Assembly (NCBI GenBank): GCA_004009845.1
Contig: RMBW01000104.1
Location: 46,349 to 110,348, forward strand
Length of the DNA: 64,000 nt
Direction of reading: 5' to 3'
Source: Davidsoniella eucalypti
Taxonomy: Eukaryota; Ascomycota; Sordariomycetes; Microascales; Ceratocystidaceae
Shown here: positions 1 to 10,189 of the stretch, piece by piece
How positions within the stretch are numbered: position 1 is the first letter of the stretch
Layout of the letters: each line of letters opens with the position of its first letter
Notes under the pieces: model-generated
Database searches by the model: none
Told to the model about the DNA's origin: nothing
Seen by the model: the letters and a program-made list of their open reading frames with translations, nothing else
Position numbers and translations under genes: made by a program

Positions 1-860
1 ACTTGAATTTGTAATTCTATGTTAAATAAAAGTAAGTGACTCATGATCTGAATTCTGTAGAAATGCTTATTACAAGCCATCGTATTCATGATATTAACAT
101 AATTAGCACGACTTGATAATTTGCCACCACGGCTACTACTTCTAGAAGCATGGTAGCACAAACATCGCTATTTTGTTAAGATACGAGAACAACGTTCAAG
201 GTCGTTGGCTATAATGAGATACACCGAGTTGAGTAAAAACAGCTGGAAGTAAAGTAGGTAATAATAGTGCTTGATGACAATATCTCAGGATAACGTTCTA
301 AGCTAAATAATCTAGCCTACTTATAATATCAAAAACAAATATTAAGCTGCGAATATGAATGTAGCTGAGTTCGCTGTTTGATGTCATGTCATTACTGACT
401 AGTTTGTTGAGATCCAATCATATCGAGGCCAACATGGAATTATCACACGCTCTATTTAGAGGTTACTTTGGGTGGTGGTTGACTCCGATAATACACCTAG
501 GACTGGTGACTACCGGGAAGCAGTAGAGAAGACAAGCAGCGCTGGCCTGGTTAAACTTGTTTCTTCACTGTCCACCTAGCGGCCAGAGTGCCCAGGGTGC
601 GAGGAAGGTGCTCAAGGAGACAACTATCGCGAGATCGGTGTCGGGAGATCGGGAGGGGTCAAGCAGAATTGAGCTAAACTTTCTTCACAGCTGTCCCCCT
701 GGTAGGTTGTTGGAAAACACAGAGGAAGCCCAAAATGTTTTCATTGTGAGGGAGTAACTCAAGGAGACACTATCACAGGTTTGTGCTGGTATAATCAAAT
801 GAAGTGTAAAGCACAATACAAGAGCCGAAGATGTCAACTGGAACCTTTCAAAATGCCGTC
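1..860. repeat. Mosaic of dispersed direct repeats; no gene
   Basis: I see no gene here. Bases 1-170 recur almost unchanged at about 6827-6995, starting near the shared words GTAATTCTATG and TAAATAAAAGTAAGTGAC and ending near TAGAAGCATGG. Bases 516-712 recur at about 8546-8740, starting at GAAGCAGTAGAGAAGACAAG. The second block runs up to the decayed secreted-protein gene at about 870, where intact relatives carry their own promoter and signal peptide, so the 5' part of that gene has been replaced by repeat DNA. Short open frames here look fortuitous. Confidence 0.75.
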
Positions 861-865
861 CTCCG

Positions 866-1520
866 GGTGTAACAGCGAGATGGCAGCCCGAGAATTCACG
901 ATCTCTCTTGATGATCTTAAGATTTATGTTCCCAAGCAAGATATCGAGTCTGACGGAGCCAATACTGAGACTAGTCTGGTCTCTCTGGAACAGAGAGGAT
1001 CCAAGTCCTTCAATGAAGCCTATAAGGCCTCTCATTACTAACTTGTGAATGGTAATTTGTACTACTTCATGATATGCAATGAGCTCCCTTATGGCTATGC
1101 GGCTTCAAATGAAGTTTCCGCGAATATCATCAGAGTCAAAGGCGGCTGCTATGATGTCGGAATGGTTGTTGGAAAGGTTCGTGCCAGTGAGGACTTATTC
1201 TCAGGCATCTACTGGCCACGTCCGCCAGAGGGAAAGTGAGAAATGGTTCTCAACCAACCAATTCTACAGGGTCATCGAGGGACAGCGACAGCGGTAAGTT
1301 CCATGACAATATTTCCACTACATCTATCACTATCAGCATATACTAACATCCTTCATAGCCTTATCTGGGGTAGTAAAACCACAGCTGATTACAGCAGGGA
1401 AACCATTCAGGCAGCCACTAAGGTTACACTTTGTCCACTGTGTACAACTACATGGCCTACTACCACTACCTTACTAATTACCTGTAAGAAGCATATCGTG
1501 AAGTATCTTTACTAGGCCAA
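866..1520 (+). pseudogene. Decayed member of the small secreted protein family (copy A)
   Basis: This stretch aligns along its length with the intact gene at 10190-10952, from the segment NSEMAAREFTISLDDLK to the last exon. It lacks the promoter, the start codon and the signal peptide, because homology begins only near base 870. A TAA at 1039-1041 interrupts the frame where the intact copy reads YQL; CAA to TAA is a C-to-T change in a CpA context. An extra C near 1217 (TACTGGCCACG against TACTGGCACG) shifts the frame. The phase-2 intron (GTAAGT at about 1295, acceptor CATAG at about 1360) is still recognisable. The motif HVGLVVG has become DVGMVVG, and the Cys codon near the end is TAC (Tyr). 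I take it as non-functional. Confidence 0.85.
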
Positions 1521-2325
1521 CCTTTAGGCAAGCAAGGCAACATCACAACTGGCTCTAGATTAGGGAAACAGCCTAACTAGGGACTGGATTTTTCCACCAC
1601 ACGACATATTTAATCATGGCATATAGTCCCCTCGGCTACTTCATAGTCTTGCATTTTGGCCTCTATTTCCTCTAGTCTTTTTATAGTTTCTCCGGAGTCC
1701 ATATTTAGCATTTTTCCTTTCAATAGTTCCTTCTTTTAGCATCTAAATTCACTTATTCCAAGTTACTACTTGTTTTCATCATAGTTCTTATTCTGGTCCA
1801 AGTTTTATTTTTATTTTTTATATTTATTTTTATTATAAATTTGAAGTCTTGTTTATAGCTTGGTACAGCCTTTACATTTACCTAATTGGCTACATGTTTA
1901 TTAACCTTTGTTTTGTTTGTAATGAAAGAAAAATAACCTGCTAATCTTGATTTTTTTTTAGTGATATGGAAAATTCTATATTACTGGTTTAGGTAGTACT
2001 CTTAAGTATCAAGCTTCTAAGCACCATTGACATCAACCAAACCAACTATCCCTACACTACCTCCTTGATATGCCCTAGTAATGTCCAATGTGTGGATCAA
2101 AGATATAAGTCAGTACTACTTTATAAGAAAAGACAAATCTGTCGGATAAGAAAAGAGCTTGAAACAGAGTCCAACTTTGGAAAGTTAGGCACATTTTTTA
2201 AATGATGTCTATTCCGTACTGCAAAACATTGTCAAAACATTCTAAGCCTTTTATTTACTATAGGTTTTAAAAATTTAAATAATTAATGTTATGGAGCTAT
2301 AGAGCTATGAACATTGTTTTCACTA
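1521..2325. repeat. Duplicated 3' flank of the secreted-protein gene
   Basis: About 780 bases here match 10960-11750 downstream of the intact copy. The same block appears in reverse complement at about 57,880-58,390 and 62,020-62,560 beside the two right-hand copies. The duplication unit therefore includes gene plus 3' DNA. The end of the block contains the dispersed word TATGGAGCTATAGAGC next to an A/T-rich tail. I see no gene. Confidence 0.75.
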
Positions 2326-3412
2326 ACGTACTTCACCACTTCGCGGGCCACTTTTTCCCACCACTACCACTTCAACTTCAAGATGCATTTACTTACGCTT
2401 ACGATGCCAAACCTTCTCCTCCAGTCTCAAATCATTCTTGCGATTGAGGCAAAGCGAATGACACCGCGATTGAGTATTTGAAAGCTCACAAAGCTATTCG
2501 ATGTCCCACTGACGACGCTCCAGTACAGAATAGCTGGAAGAGCCTTTGATGCCGATAGAACCCACGGCTTGCCGATTTTGACCCCGAGTGAAAAGGAGTC
2601 GATTGTTCAATATATCTTCCAGCTAGATGCAAGAGGGTTTTCCCCCTGGAGGGTTGACGTGAAAGATATGGCCAATCGTTTGCTCGAGATACGTGGCCTT
2701 CAACTCGTCGGAACCGACCACTTTGTTGCACGACAACCAGAGCTCCGTACGCGTTTCTCTCACGTTTACGACTACCAAAGGGCCTTGCAAGAAGATCCCC
2801 ATGTGTTGGACGCGTGGTTCCGTTTGGTCACCAACATGCGTGCGAAGTACGCTATCTAGGACTACGATTTCTACAACTTCGACGAGACGGGCTTTGGAGG
2901 CCATTTCACAGTCGACTCTCATCAAGGATCGAGTGACCAAGCATCAAGGATGCTCTCCAACACCGGATTTAGCCTCTGTTGACCAATTGGCCAAGGCTAC
3001 GGTAGCTGTTAACCACCAGCTTATACTTTTGACCAGTGAGGTCAGGGCACTTCGAGAGGCTAACAAAGCCCTCTCGAAACGCCGTCGGGCCAAAAGAACC
3101 CGATTACAAGATTCAGGACCTCTTACCGGTGAGGAAGCCAGCCAGATTTTGGTGGAAAAGGGCGTTGTTGAGCAGGAAGGACGAGACAAAGGTGCGGGGG
3201 AGGGGTCGCCGAAGCAGCACAAAACGAGTACGCGGCACTGTGGCATCTGTCGGAAGGCTGGCCACAATGCAAGGACCTGCCCAGAGGAGATAGATGCAAG
3301 TAGTTCATCGGATTCTGAGTAGAAGTAAATGATTTGACCACTTTTTCGTGGAGTTATGAGGGTTGCAAGTTAGGTAGTCTGGAAAAGTGGCCCGCGAAGT
3401 GGTGAAGTATGT
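2326..3412 (+). mobile_element. Internally deleted pogo/Fot1-like transposon, copy 1
   Basis: The element has terminal inverted repeats (ACGTACTTCACCACTTCG at the left, and its complement ending GAAGTGGTGAAGTATGT at the right) between TA dinucleotides at 2324-2325 and 3413-3414, the target duplication expected for Tc1/mariner-pogo elements. Inside, a frame at 2569-2859 encodes a CENP-B/Tc5-like DNA-binding part (LTPSEKESIVQYIF through FVARQPELRTRF). A TAG follows KYAI, and the reading resumes with YNFDETGF, the first Asp region of pogo-type DDE transposases. The catalytic core after that is missing. The frame then jumps to a C-terminal part (about 2900-3322) that ends with a zinc knuckle, C-x2-C-x4-H-x4-C, in CGICRKAGHNARTC. 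It is a non-autonomous derivative with no usable transposase. Confidence 0.85.
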
Positions 3413-4865
3413 TATAGTTAATTGTACTGTTTATTTTTGGTTCATTTGGTTCATTTTTTTTCTTCACGCAGTGCTCCATATTTCATAGCTCGGTTGACGA
3501 ATATTTTGCTTTGACATATGGCTGGGATTCATCGGGGCTAGGAGACGGTGTCGTCCCGCATACAAAGCTATTGGTTTGTGGAGCGGAGGACTTTCTACAT
3601 TTCAAACTAGTTTTTACACTTTAAAATTGCCAAAACAACTTTAATATACAGGCACAACTTTAAATATGGTGGACAATTTCTTACATAACATCTACAAGAT
3701 TAAGGCGATGCCGATTTCTAAGGTCACACCATCACGGGTATGATATATTCCCGCAGTGTGGAATTATCATGACTCAAGCCCCTTGATTCTATGGCACTCA
3801 ATATCACAACAAATGAAGAATGGCAAATAGATGAGAATGTGTGCCAATATTCCATATCAAGATCTTTTCCCAGTACTTAGTTTGGCCCTTGTGAGGTTGA
3901 GAATAGTATACTAATCTACTTTCTTCACAGTTCTACATTTTAGCAAAAATGTCCATGTTTGTATATTTATTTTCCCTCAAGTTTGGTTTAGGGTTTTTTT
4001 GTACATATCTACATCTTTTAGTCCAGCTAAAGAGAATAGTTATGCTAAGCCCATACTATTGTAAATTCTTGGTATTTACTAGTTATTTAGTGCTCCTTCT
4101 TCTTCCCAGTTTGGGTTGTCAAATAAGGTTGGTCTTGTTTAGAACCACATTCTATTCTTGTATTGTCTAAGTGACCCTTTTTTGATAAGTTTCATTCACA
4201 GTCAACATGCCAGGTAGTAAAATCAACACAAGATCTATCCAACAACCAATTTTCATCTCTTTGAACTTTTGCTTTTTATTAATGCCACTGAGTACTGCCA
4301 ACCTACCAGACCCTAAACTATGTATAATTTCAGGGTCAAGCCTGGTGAACTCCGGTTATCAGATTTTCATGGGTTGGCCATTCCAAGTGCTTGGCATGAT
4401 CAGCATGGGCCATAGTTATCACTCGTTTGTTATAACTTGTTCAACCTTGAATGTAGTTACTTGGCTTGCATGGCTTATAAAGCGGCCAAGATTTTCTAAT
4501 ATAGACCAGATCGTTCGTTCCGGACTTGATGTACCTAGTCTTTGCCTACATGTAGATACATTTATCCTTGTTGAATACCTGTAATGTGCCTGTGCTTTTA
4601 TCTATATTGGGTATATGGTGATATCTAGGTTTTTACATTGTTGCATGAGCACATAGACGTATTGAAAGGGCTCTAGAGAAGAAGAGGAGATGATATACAA
4701 AAAGAAGACTCAGCAGCCTAAGAAACAAAATATAAGTATCACGACTAGTCAGTTTGTTTAATAATCGTCACGCTCCTCTCTCTCTCTCCATTCTTACTAT
4801 CCTTGATACAGCTCTGCCAACTCTATAGTATCCCCTTCATCACCTTAACTTCTCGCTCTATCACC
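3413..4865. other. Intergenic, with a retroelement fragment near 3528-3597
   Basis: Bases 3528-3597 (CATCGGGGCTAGGAGACGG and following) match part of the retroelement at about 45,655-45,720 in the same orientation, so this is a short broken copy. The open frames at 3949-4170 and 4207-4584 encode hydrophobic or low-complexity peptides with no motif I recognise, and I do not call them genes. The last 150 bases are pyrimidine-rich (CTCCTCTCTCTCTCTCC near 4770) and look like the promoter and leader of the gene starting at 4866. Confidence 0.5.
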
Positions 4866-5600
4866 ATGAGATCCTTCAGTGTCCTCGTTCTCTGTGCTCT
4901 GGCCTCCAGCGCTGCTGTTCCGACCGTGCCCGAGAACCCGAGCCTTGAAAATCTTTCTGTAGATGTTCAGGAGCGTGCCAATGAAGTTCCTCTGGAAGAC
5001 ATTACCTTCAACATCAAGACAAACGAGGTGTCAGAAGATGGCCAAGAGGAGGAGATGACTGTCAGTGCCACGGACCACCGGGTTTCCGTTGAAGCTAACT
5101 ATGATGCGATAAAAGCCGTTGCCCCTGTGCAGCTTGTTCGTGGAAAGTCATACTACTTTTTGCATTGCACCGAGCCCATCGAAGGTTTCGAGCCCCGGAA
5201 TGATGTGATTGCTAGCATTGCTAAGGAGAGCGGTTGCGTCAACCACTCTCTACTTGTTGGCACGGTTGGTTTCTTCACCAATATCTTCACTGGTACCAAC
5301 TATCAAGTCTTCCAGAGGACGAATGATGAAACCTGGTACTTGTTTGATACTGAATATAATGCTAAATCCAGACATGTGTAAGTATTCTGATTATATGCCC
5401 TTATAGTTTCGAGTTTGTATGACAGTATGTACTAACTTTACCTTTACAGTCTGCATTGGGGTGGTGAAACCACTTCCTCTAAGATTTATCCTCAGACTAT
5501 TGAGTGGCTCACCAACAAATGGACTGCTAAAGCGGCAGAAACCCTTTCCTCCGAGTACAACACCCTGGCCTACTACAAATACATGGCTGGAAAACTTTAA
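4866..5600 (+). CDS. Small secreted protein, divergent family member (copy B)
   Basis: Exons 4866-5377 and 5450-5600 give 220 residues. The intron has donor GTAAGT, branch TACTAAC and acceptor TTTACAG, and sits in phase 2 exactly as in the other family members. I chose ATG 4866 because it opens a clean signal peptide (MRSFSVLVLCALASSAAVP); an upstream in-frame ATG at 4803 adds an unlikely leader. The mature protein starts with an acidic low-complexity stretch. It then has SYYFLHC (about 95-101), GCVNHSLLVG (about 123-132), LHWGGETT just after the intron and YNTLAYYKYM near the end. His127 aligns with the conserved family His, but the conserved C-terminal Cys is Thr209. If the papain-like hypothesis is right, this copy would be catalytically dead. 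It is intact and could be expressed. Confidence 0.85.
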
Positions 5601-7385
5601 ACCATACATCACATATGCTTGTTTCTAGACCAGCAAATCAAGTTTGCATGGCTAGAAATGTCAAGCTGTAGCACTGTGGAGTTAGAAAGGGTGCTACACA
5701 AGCATTTCTATTAGCAGTTACCATATCATATAGCCTCTGTGCTCTTCATAGTTTTGCATTTTTATCTCATAGCCTAGTCTTCCAGTCAAGTTTGGCCTTC
5801 CCCAAGGTTTTGACTTGCGTCCTACTTGGCTCAAATCTTATTTTGGTCGTTTTTTATTTTTAGTATTAGATGTTCTCATTTACAATTACCTGAACCCAAT
5901 AGCCTGTTGTTTTATTATATCATTATCATACTAGGGTTGTAAGTTGGTAGATATCGTAGACTAGTAAGTGTATGTATTTTATATAATACAAGATTTGGCA
6001 CCCTGTGTGCCAATCTTATATACCATATTTGTCCACCATGACGGTTTAGTTTGCCATTACCTCCTAGCCCATCGTTCTCTGACACGACGTCTTTCAAATC
6101 ACAACTGTTGGTTTCGCTGGTCAATAAATACATTATTCTTAAAGTAAAAATACACATCACTCATTAATACCTGGTCAGGGCGTTTCAGGGCCCGAAATCC
6201 ACCGTCGTATTATATATAGATGGCCGATTTTGCTTGGATCGCACAATGTCATTACAAAAATTCTCGCTATATTTAGAATCTGTATATTAATCGGCAATAA
6301 AGACGCCATTCCGCGCATTTCCACCTTCGCTTCTTTGTCTACCTACGGATTACTTACTTCAATGCTTAATAGGAAACGCAAAAAAAGCCTAAGCGATCTG
6401 CGAATTGCCATAGCGTTTTCTTCGGGCTCAAATTTGATTGATCAAGTGACTGATCAAATAACTGACTTATCTCATCCGCGCAATTATTGATTGCCATATT
6501 CTCTATTTTCGAAAGAAGTGACTGAAGCAAGTCCATGATAGTCTAGTAGCCTAATCGACTCTACCATACTGTATTTCTATCTGCTGTCATGTACCGTTCT
6601 AAAACCATGGGTTAGAACTAATCTTTCTCTTTAACTTAGCGCTGAAGTGCTGATTGATCTGCAATGGCTTATCTGTATACCATTTCGTTTGTACTTGAGG
6701 GCTAATTTTGGCTTTTCATTGTCGAACAAAATCAAACACGTTTTGTACTCAAGTGTACTTAATATTTACCTACAATACCAATACCATTCTACTGCATACT
6801 GTATGGATCTCTGTCTTTGTACCGGTACTTGCATTTGTAATTCTATGGTAAATAAAAGTAAGTGACCCATGATCTGAATTCTGTAGAAATGCTTATTACA
6901 AGCCATCGTATTCATGATATTAACATAATTAGCACGACTTGATAATTTGCCACCGCGGCTACTACTTCTAGAAGCATGGTGGCACAAACATCGATATGAG
7001 ATATAGAATGAAAGCAATAAATAAGAAGACAGCCCAGAAAATGTGATATCAGATGATATGGAAAAGTTTTGGAAACCAGAGCAAAGGAAAGAAAGAAGCC
7101 AAAACGAAGTTCATGTCATGTAAAAAAAACTAGCAAGAGCCATGGAGGATAAGGAAACAACTATGAGTGAATAGACGTCAGACCATATGATAATAAGAGA
7201 GACCATGTGAAGAGAGAGAGTTAGAGGTGGATAAGAAGACAAAGTGATAGGCAACTAGTAGCTGATACTAGTGATTGATCAGATCAAACGGTGGGATAGA
7301 TGTAAGAGAGGGAGAAAACGAATGGCGAAAGATACAGAGGATAAAGGATATTATGTCGAGGGTCGCGAGAAACAACAAAACAAAA
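5601..7385. other. Intergenic, containing a direct repeat
   Basis: The 3' flank of copy B (5601-5900) is only weakly related to that of the other copies. Bases 6827-6995 repeat bases 1-170. Bases 7000-7380 are purine-rich. The open frames in this stretch (for example 6230-6490) show no recognisable motif and have AT-rich composition. I see no gene. Confidence 0.55.
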
Positions 7386-7815
7386 CTAGCACATCTGGTA
7401 CTTGCAAGAGCCCTCAGCTTGGCGAGTAATATTCTCAGTCAACAACTTGTACTGTAGCTTAATATCGAGATCACGGTGCTTTCTCTCGTTAGGCTGAACT
7501 TGCAAGACACCCTCGACCTGCTCCACGGTCAGGACATCGTTAAGGTAGCAGACAGTCTGCTTCCAGGGAGTGTACTTGGTGTGAGGGCCAGTAGAAAAGC
7601 GAATCTTCTTGTGGCAGGCGGTGAAGTCGATGTCGAACCACGATACTAGGGCGTGGATAAAGTCGTCACGGCGGGCCTTGAGCTTGAAAGTGACGGTGAA
7701 GGCCAGGTCGTCGGTCGTGCACGTGTACAGATCCAGGGTTAGAACGGGGCTCCTAGAGAGCGGTGGACTTCAGAGGCGAGTAGACGCCGTAGACGTTGTC
7801 CCAGACTATCATAAA
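7386..7815 (-). pseudogene. Fragment of a PRMT1/Hmt1-type protein arginine methyltransferase gene
   Basis: Read on the - strand, this stretch encodes the C-terminal beta-barrel part of a type I protein arginine methyltransferase. Recognisable pieces are VWDNVYG and YSPLKSTAL, then LDLYTCTTDDLAFTVTFKL, DDFIHALVSWFDIDFTACHK, RFSTGPHTKYTPWKQTV, and a terminal segment ending KYQMC and a stop at 7386-7388. The methyltransferase Rossmann domain is absent. A TAG follows STAL, and the stretch joining that region to LDLYTC is deleted or frameshifted. Just before VWDN lies GACTAAC followed by a pyrimidine run and TAG, which looks like the original intron branch site and acceptor. The copy was therefore made from genomic DNA, not by retroposition. 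It lies downstream of, and in the same orientation as, the truncated secreted-gene 5' end at 7862-8330. Confidence 0.8.
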
Positions 7816-7861
7816 GAAAGTTAGTCATGTATTTTCTCGCAGTAGCCATCCACCAGTACCA

Positions 7862-8330
7862 CTTTGTTTCTCCCTAGGCTCAACCGGGACAGCGCTGGGG
7901 GCGAGAACCAAGAATAAGAAGGCCAATGAACTTCATGATAATTATATTAGAAAAATAAAAAGAAAGGTGGGGAGGTAGTTGTCGGAATGTATTAAAGAGT
8001 GACTGAATTGAAAGGAGAGAGGGTTAGTGAGATGGTGAAGAGAAGATTCCAATTCAACAATAGATGTGTCGGGATATCGTGATTAAGGTAATTTTTTTAA
8101 ATACATTTCTGTGTAGTTCTGGTCATCTTGAATATATCTCTTTGGTAGAAATTATTCATAGACATTTTTGTCAATGTTGAAGTTACTCAAGCTCAAGCTT
8201 ATTTTAGATTTATGTATACTAGCTAAGATTCTATTGTAAAGTGACTTAGTTATAGTCGGTTTTTATCGATGTCATGAACTGTAATGTAGAACTATATATA
8301 TGTTGCTGTTACTTTACATATGCGGGCCGC
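7862..8330 (-). pseudogene. Promoter and truncated start of a secreted-protein family gene (copy F)
   Basis: On the - strand this segment repeats the promoter and first codons of the family. The conserved upstream block contains GTTCTGGTCATCTTGAATA, GGAATCTTCTC, CAGTCACTC and ACAACTACCTC, then ATG near 7935 reading MKFIGLLILG. The frame is then shifted by a small deletion relative to GALASSAAVP, and homology stops at the codons for VPVEP. About 45 bases of unrelated DNA join it to the methyltransferase fragment. The piece retains a family promoter pointing into that fragment. Confidence 0.75.
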
Positions 8331-9640
8331 TGTAAATTCAAATTTATTATTATCAACGAGCTCAGCCAATCACCTTAATGCACACGGTATCTATTTATTT
8401 ATCGTTTTACGTCTTTATGTGGTTCACGTGCATCCGACCCCGAGTTGGATTGTTGGACGTCGAGAAACCCTGTTGGTTCTCCAAATGGTCCACACCAAAA
8501 TATAAACAAAACACAGAAAGGAAAACAAAAACAAATTTCGCATGAGGGAAGCAGTAGAGAAGACAAGCAGCGCTGGCCTGGCTAAACTTGTTTCTTCACT
8601 GTCCACCTAGCGGCCAGAGTGCCCAGGGTGAGGAAGGTGCTCAAGGAGACAACTATCACGAGGTCGTCGTCGGGAGATCGGGAGTGGTCAAGCAGCATTG
8701 AGCTAAACTTTCTTCACAGCTGTCCCCCTGATCAGACTATTGGTTGAAAGAATGAAGAAAAAGTCATGTTGAAACAATGTAGACTGATCAGTTCGTCTAG
8801 GCGGAATTGGAATGAGAGGTTGATGTCGTAATTAGATAGTTTCTATTCAAGGTTTTCTATTAAAGGATAGAATTTGTTGATGATCAAGCTTGTTTCCTGT
8901 ACGGCTGGATTGAAGCCGGCTGTTTGTTATGAAGATTCCGAATGATGATGGCACTTTAGCTTTGTGTAAACATATTCTAGATTCTCTATAGATAGAACCA
9001 TCCATTGGATCATCAGGAGAACGGTGATAATTTCATTTCGAATATAATCAGACAGTGGCGAGACAAAATAGCCATAAGAGATGGCTTCGGAAATAGCCCA
9101 AGTGTTCGGGGTCGTTGTAATGGAAAGTTTCCCACTCTTGTATTTCTGAATCGCTCATGAACCACGTTATATGTATAGATCTATATAAGTTGTCATGTTG
9201 TATTCAGCATACCACCTACACAACCGTTATGTATATGTAGAGCAATATGCGATATTTCAATTAGCCAATGGCTTAGGCTATAGTCGATTGTGGTGTTAAT
9301 ACAAACGCAGATCAATATTTGCAAATGGCATAGCGACTTCTTCAGCAAGAAGACTACGAATATTATAAAGTTAACATACAGGGTGACACAGTATCATAGG
9401 CTGCAAAAGTCAACTATCTCGTTGGATTAGATGAAGATATGCTTAGATCTGGACGCGAGAAGCCTCAACCATGAAGCCCGGGGAGAACTTGATGTAGCGC
9501 ATGACGGTCTCGAAGTCAAATGATGAACTAGGAATTTGTCTGACTTATGGTAGAAGTATTCATAGCGCCAAGAACGAATAAAGCATGTTTCTGTGAGATA
9601 CATGTACTCGAATGCTCGGCACACACAGTGGCCCGTATAT
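8331..9640. other. Intergenic between divergent family promoters; contains a repeat
   Basis: Bases 8546-8740 duplicate 516-712. At 9443-9524 the - strand encodes a short, relatively GC-rich piece, FDFETVMRYIKFSPGF and onward to a TAA at 9443-9445. It resembles the 3' terminal exon of some gene, but I do not recognise which. The rest is AT-rich and shows no gene. Confidence 0.45.
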
Positions 9641-10189
9641 GTAGTTATAGTAATATAGTTCTACATGTAGTTCATGACATCGATAAAAACCGACTATAAC
9701 TAGGTCACTTTACTTGTTTTACCTAGGCAATCCACGTAAAGTCATGCGAGAATTTAGAATTCTTTGCCTTGTCCCCCTTTCTTTCGGGTTCAACGAGGCT
9801 CAAGCTTTGATCATAATATGACCGTGATTTTGTAGCAATGTTGTAATATTTTTCTATTCCTACCAAAACAGATGTATCGCCCTGCTTTTTACCTGACCAC
9901 CAATAACATTGACCACCTAGGGAAGGCCGACTGGAAAAATAGGGATTGTTGGTGTTGAACTTGTGTAACTTTAGCATTGACAAAATGTCTATCAAATTTA
10001 TTCAAGATGACCAGAACTACACAGAATCAAAAAAGCTACATTAATCACGATATCCCACACATCTTTTGTTGAATTGGAATCTTCTACTCGCCATCTCACC
10101 AACCCTCTCTCCTCTCAATCCAGTCACTCTTTTGTACATTCCAACAACTACCTCCTCGCCTTTCTTGCTATTCTTCTAATTCAATTATC
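9640..10189 (+). promoter_or_regulatory. Conserved promoter block of the secreted-protein family
   Basis: About 550 bases upstream of the gene at 10190 match the upstream DNA of the copies at 59128-59680 and 63286-63790 and of remnant F. Words shared across copies include ACATCGATAAAAACCGACTA or variants, CTTTCGGGTTCAACGAGG, TTTGATCATA, GTTCTGGTCATC or variants, a GATATC word about 140 bases before the ATG, and CAGTCACTC about 65 bases before it. Because the block is conserved along with the coding region, the copies probably share expression control. I see no obvious TATA box at a fixed position. Confidence 0.6.
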
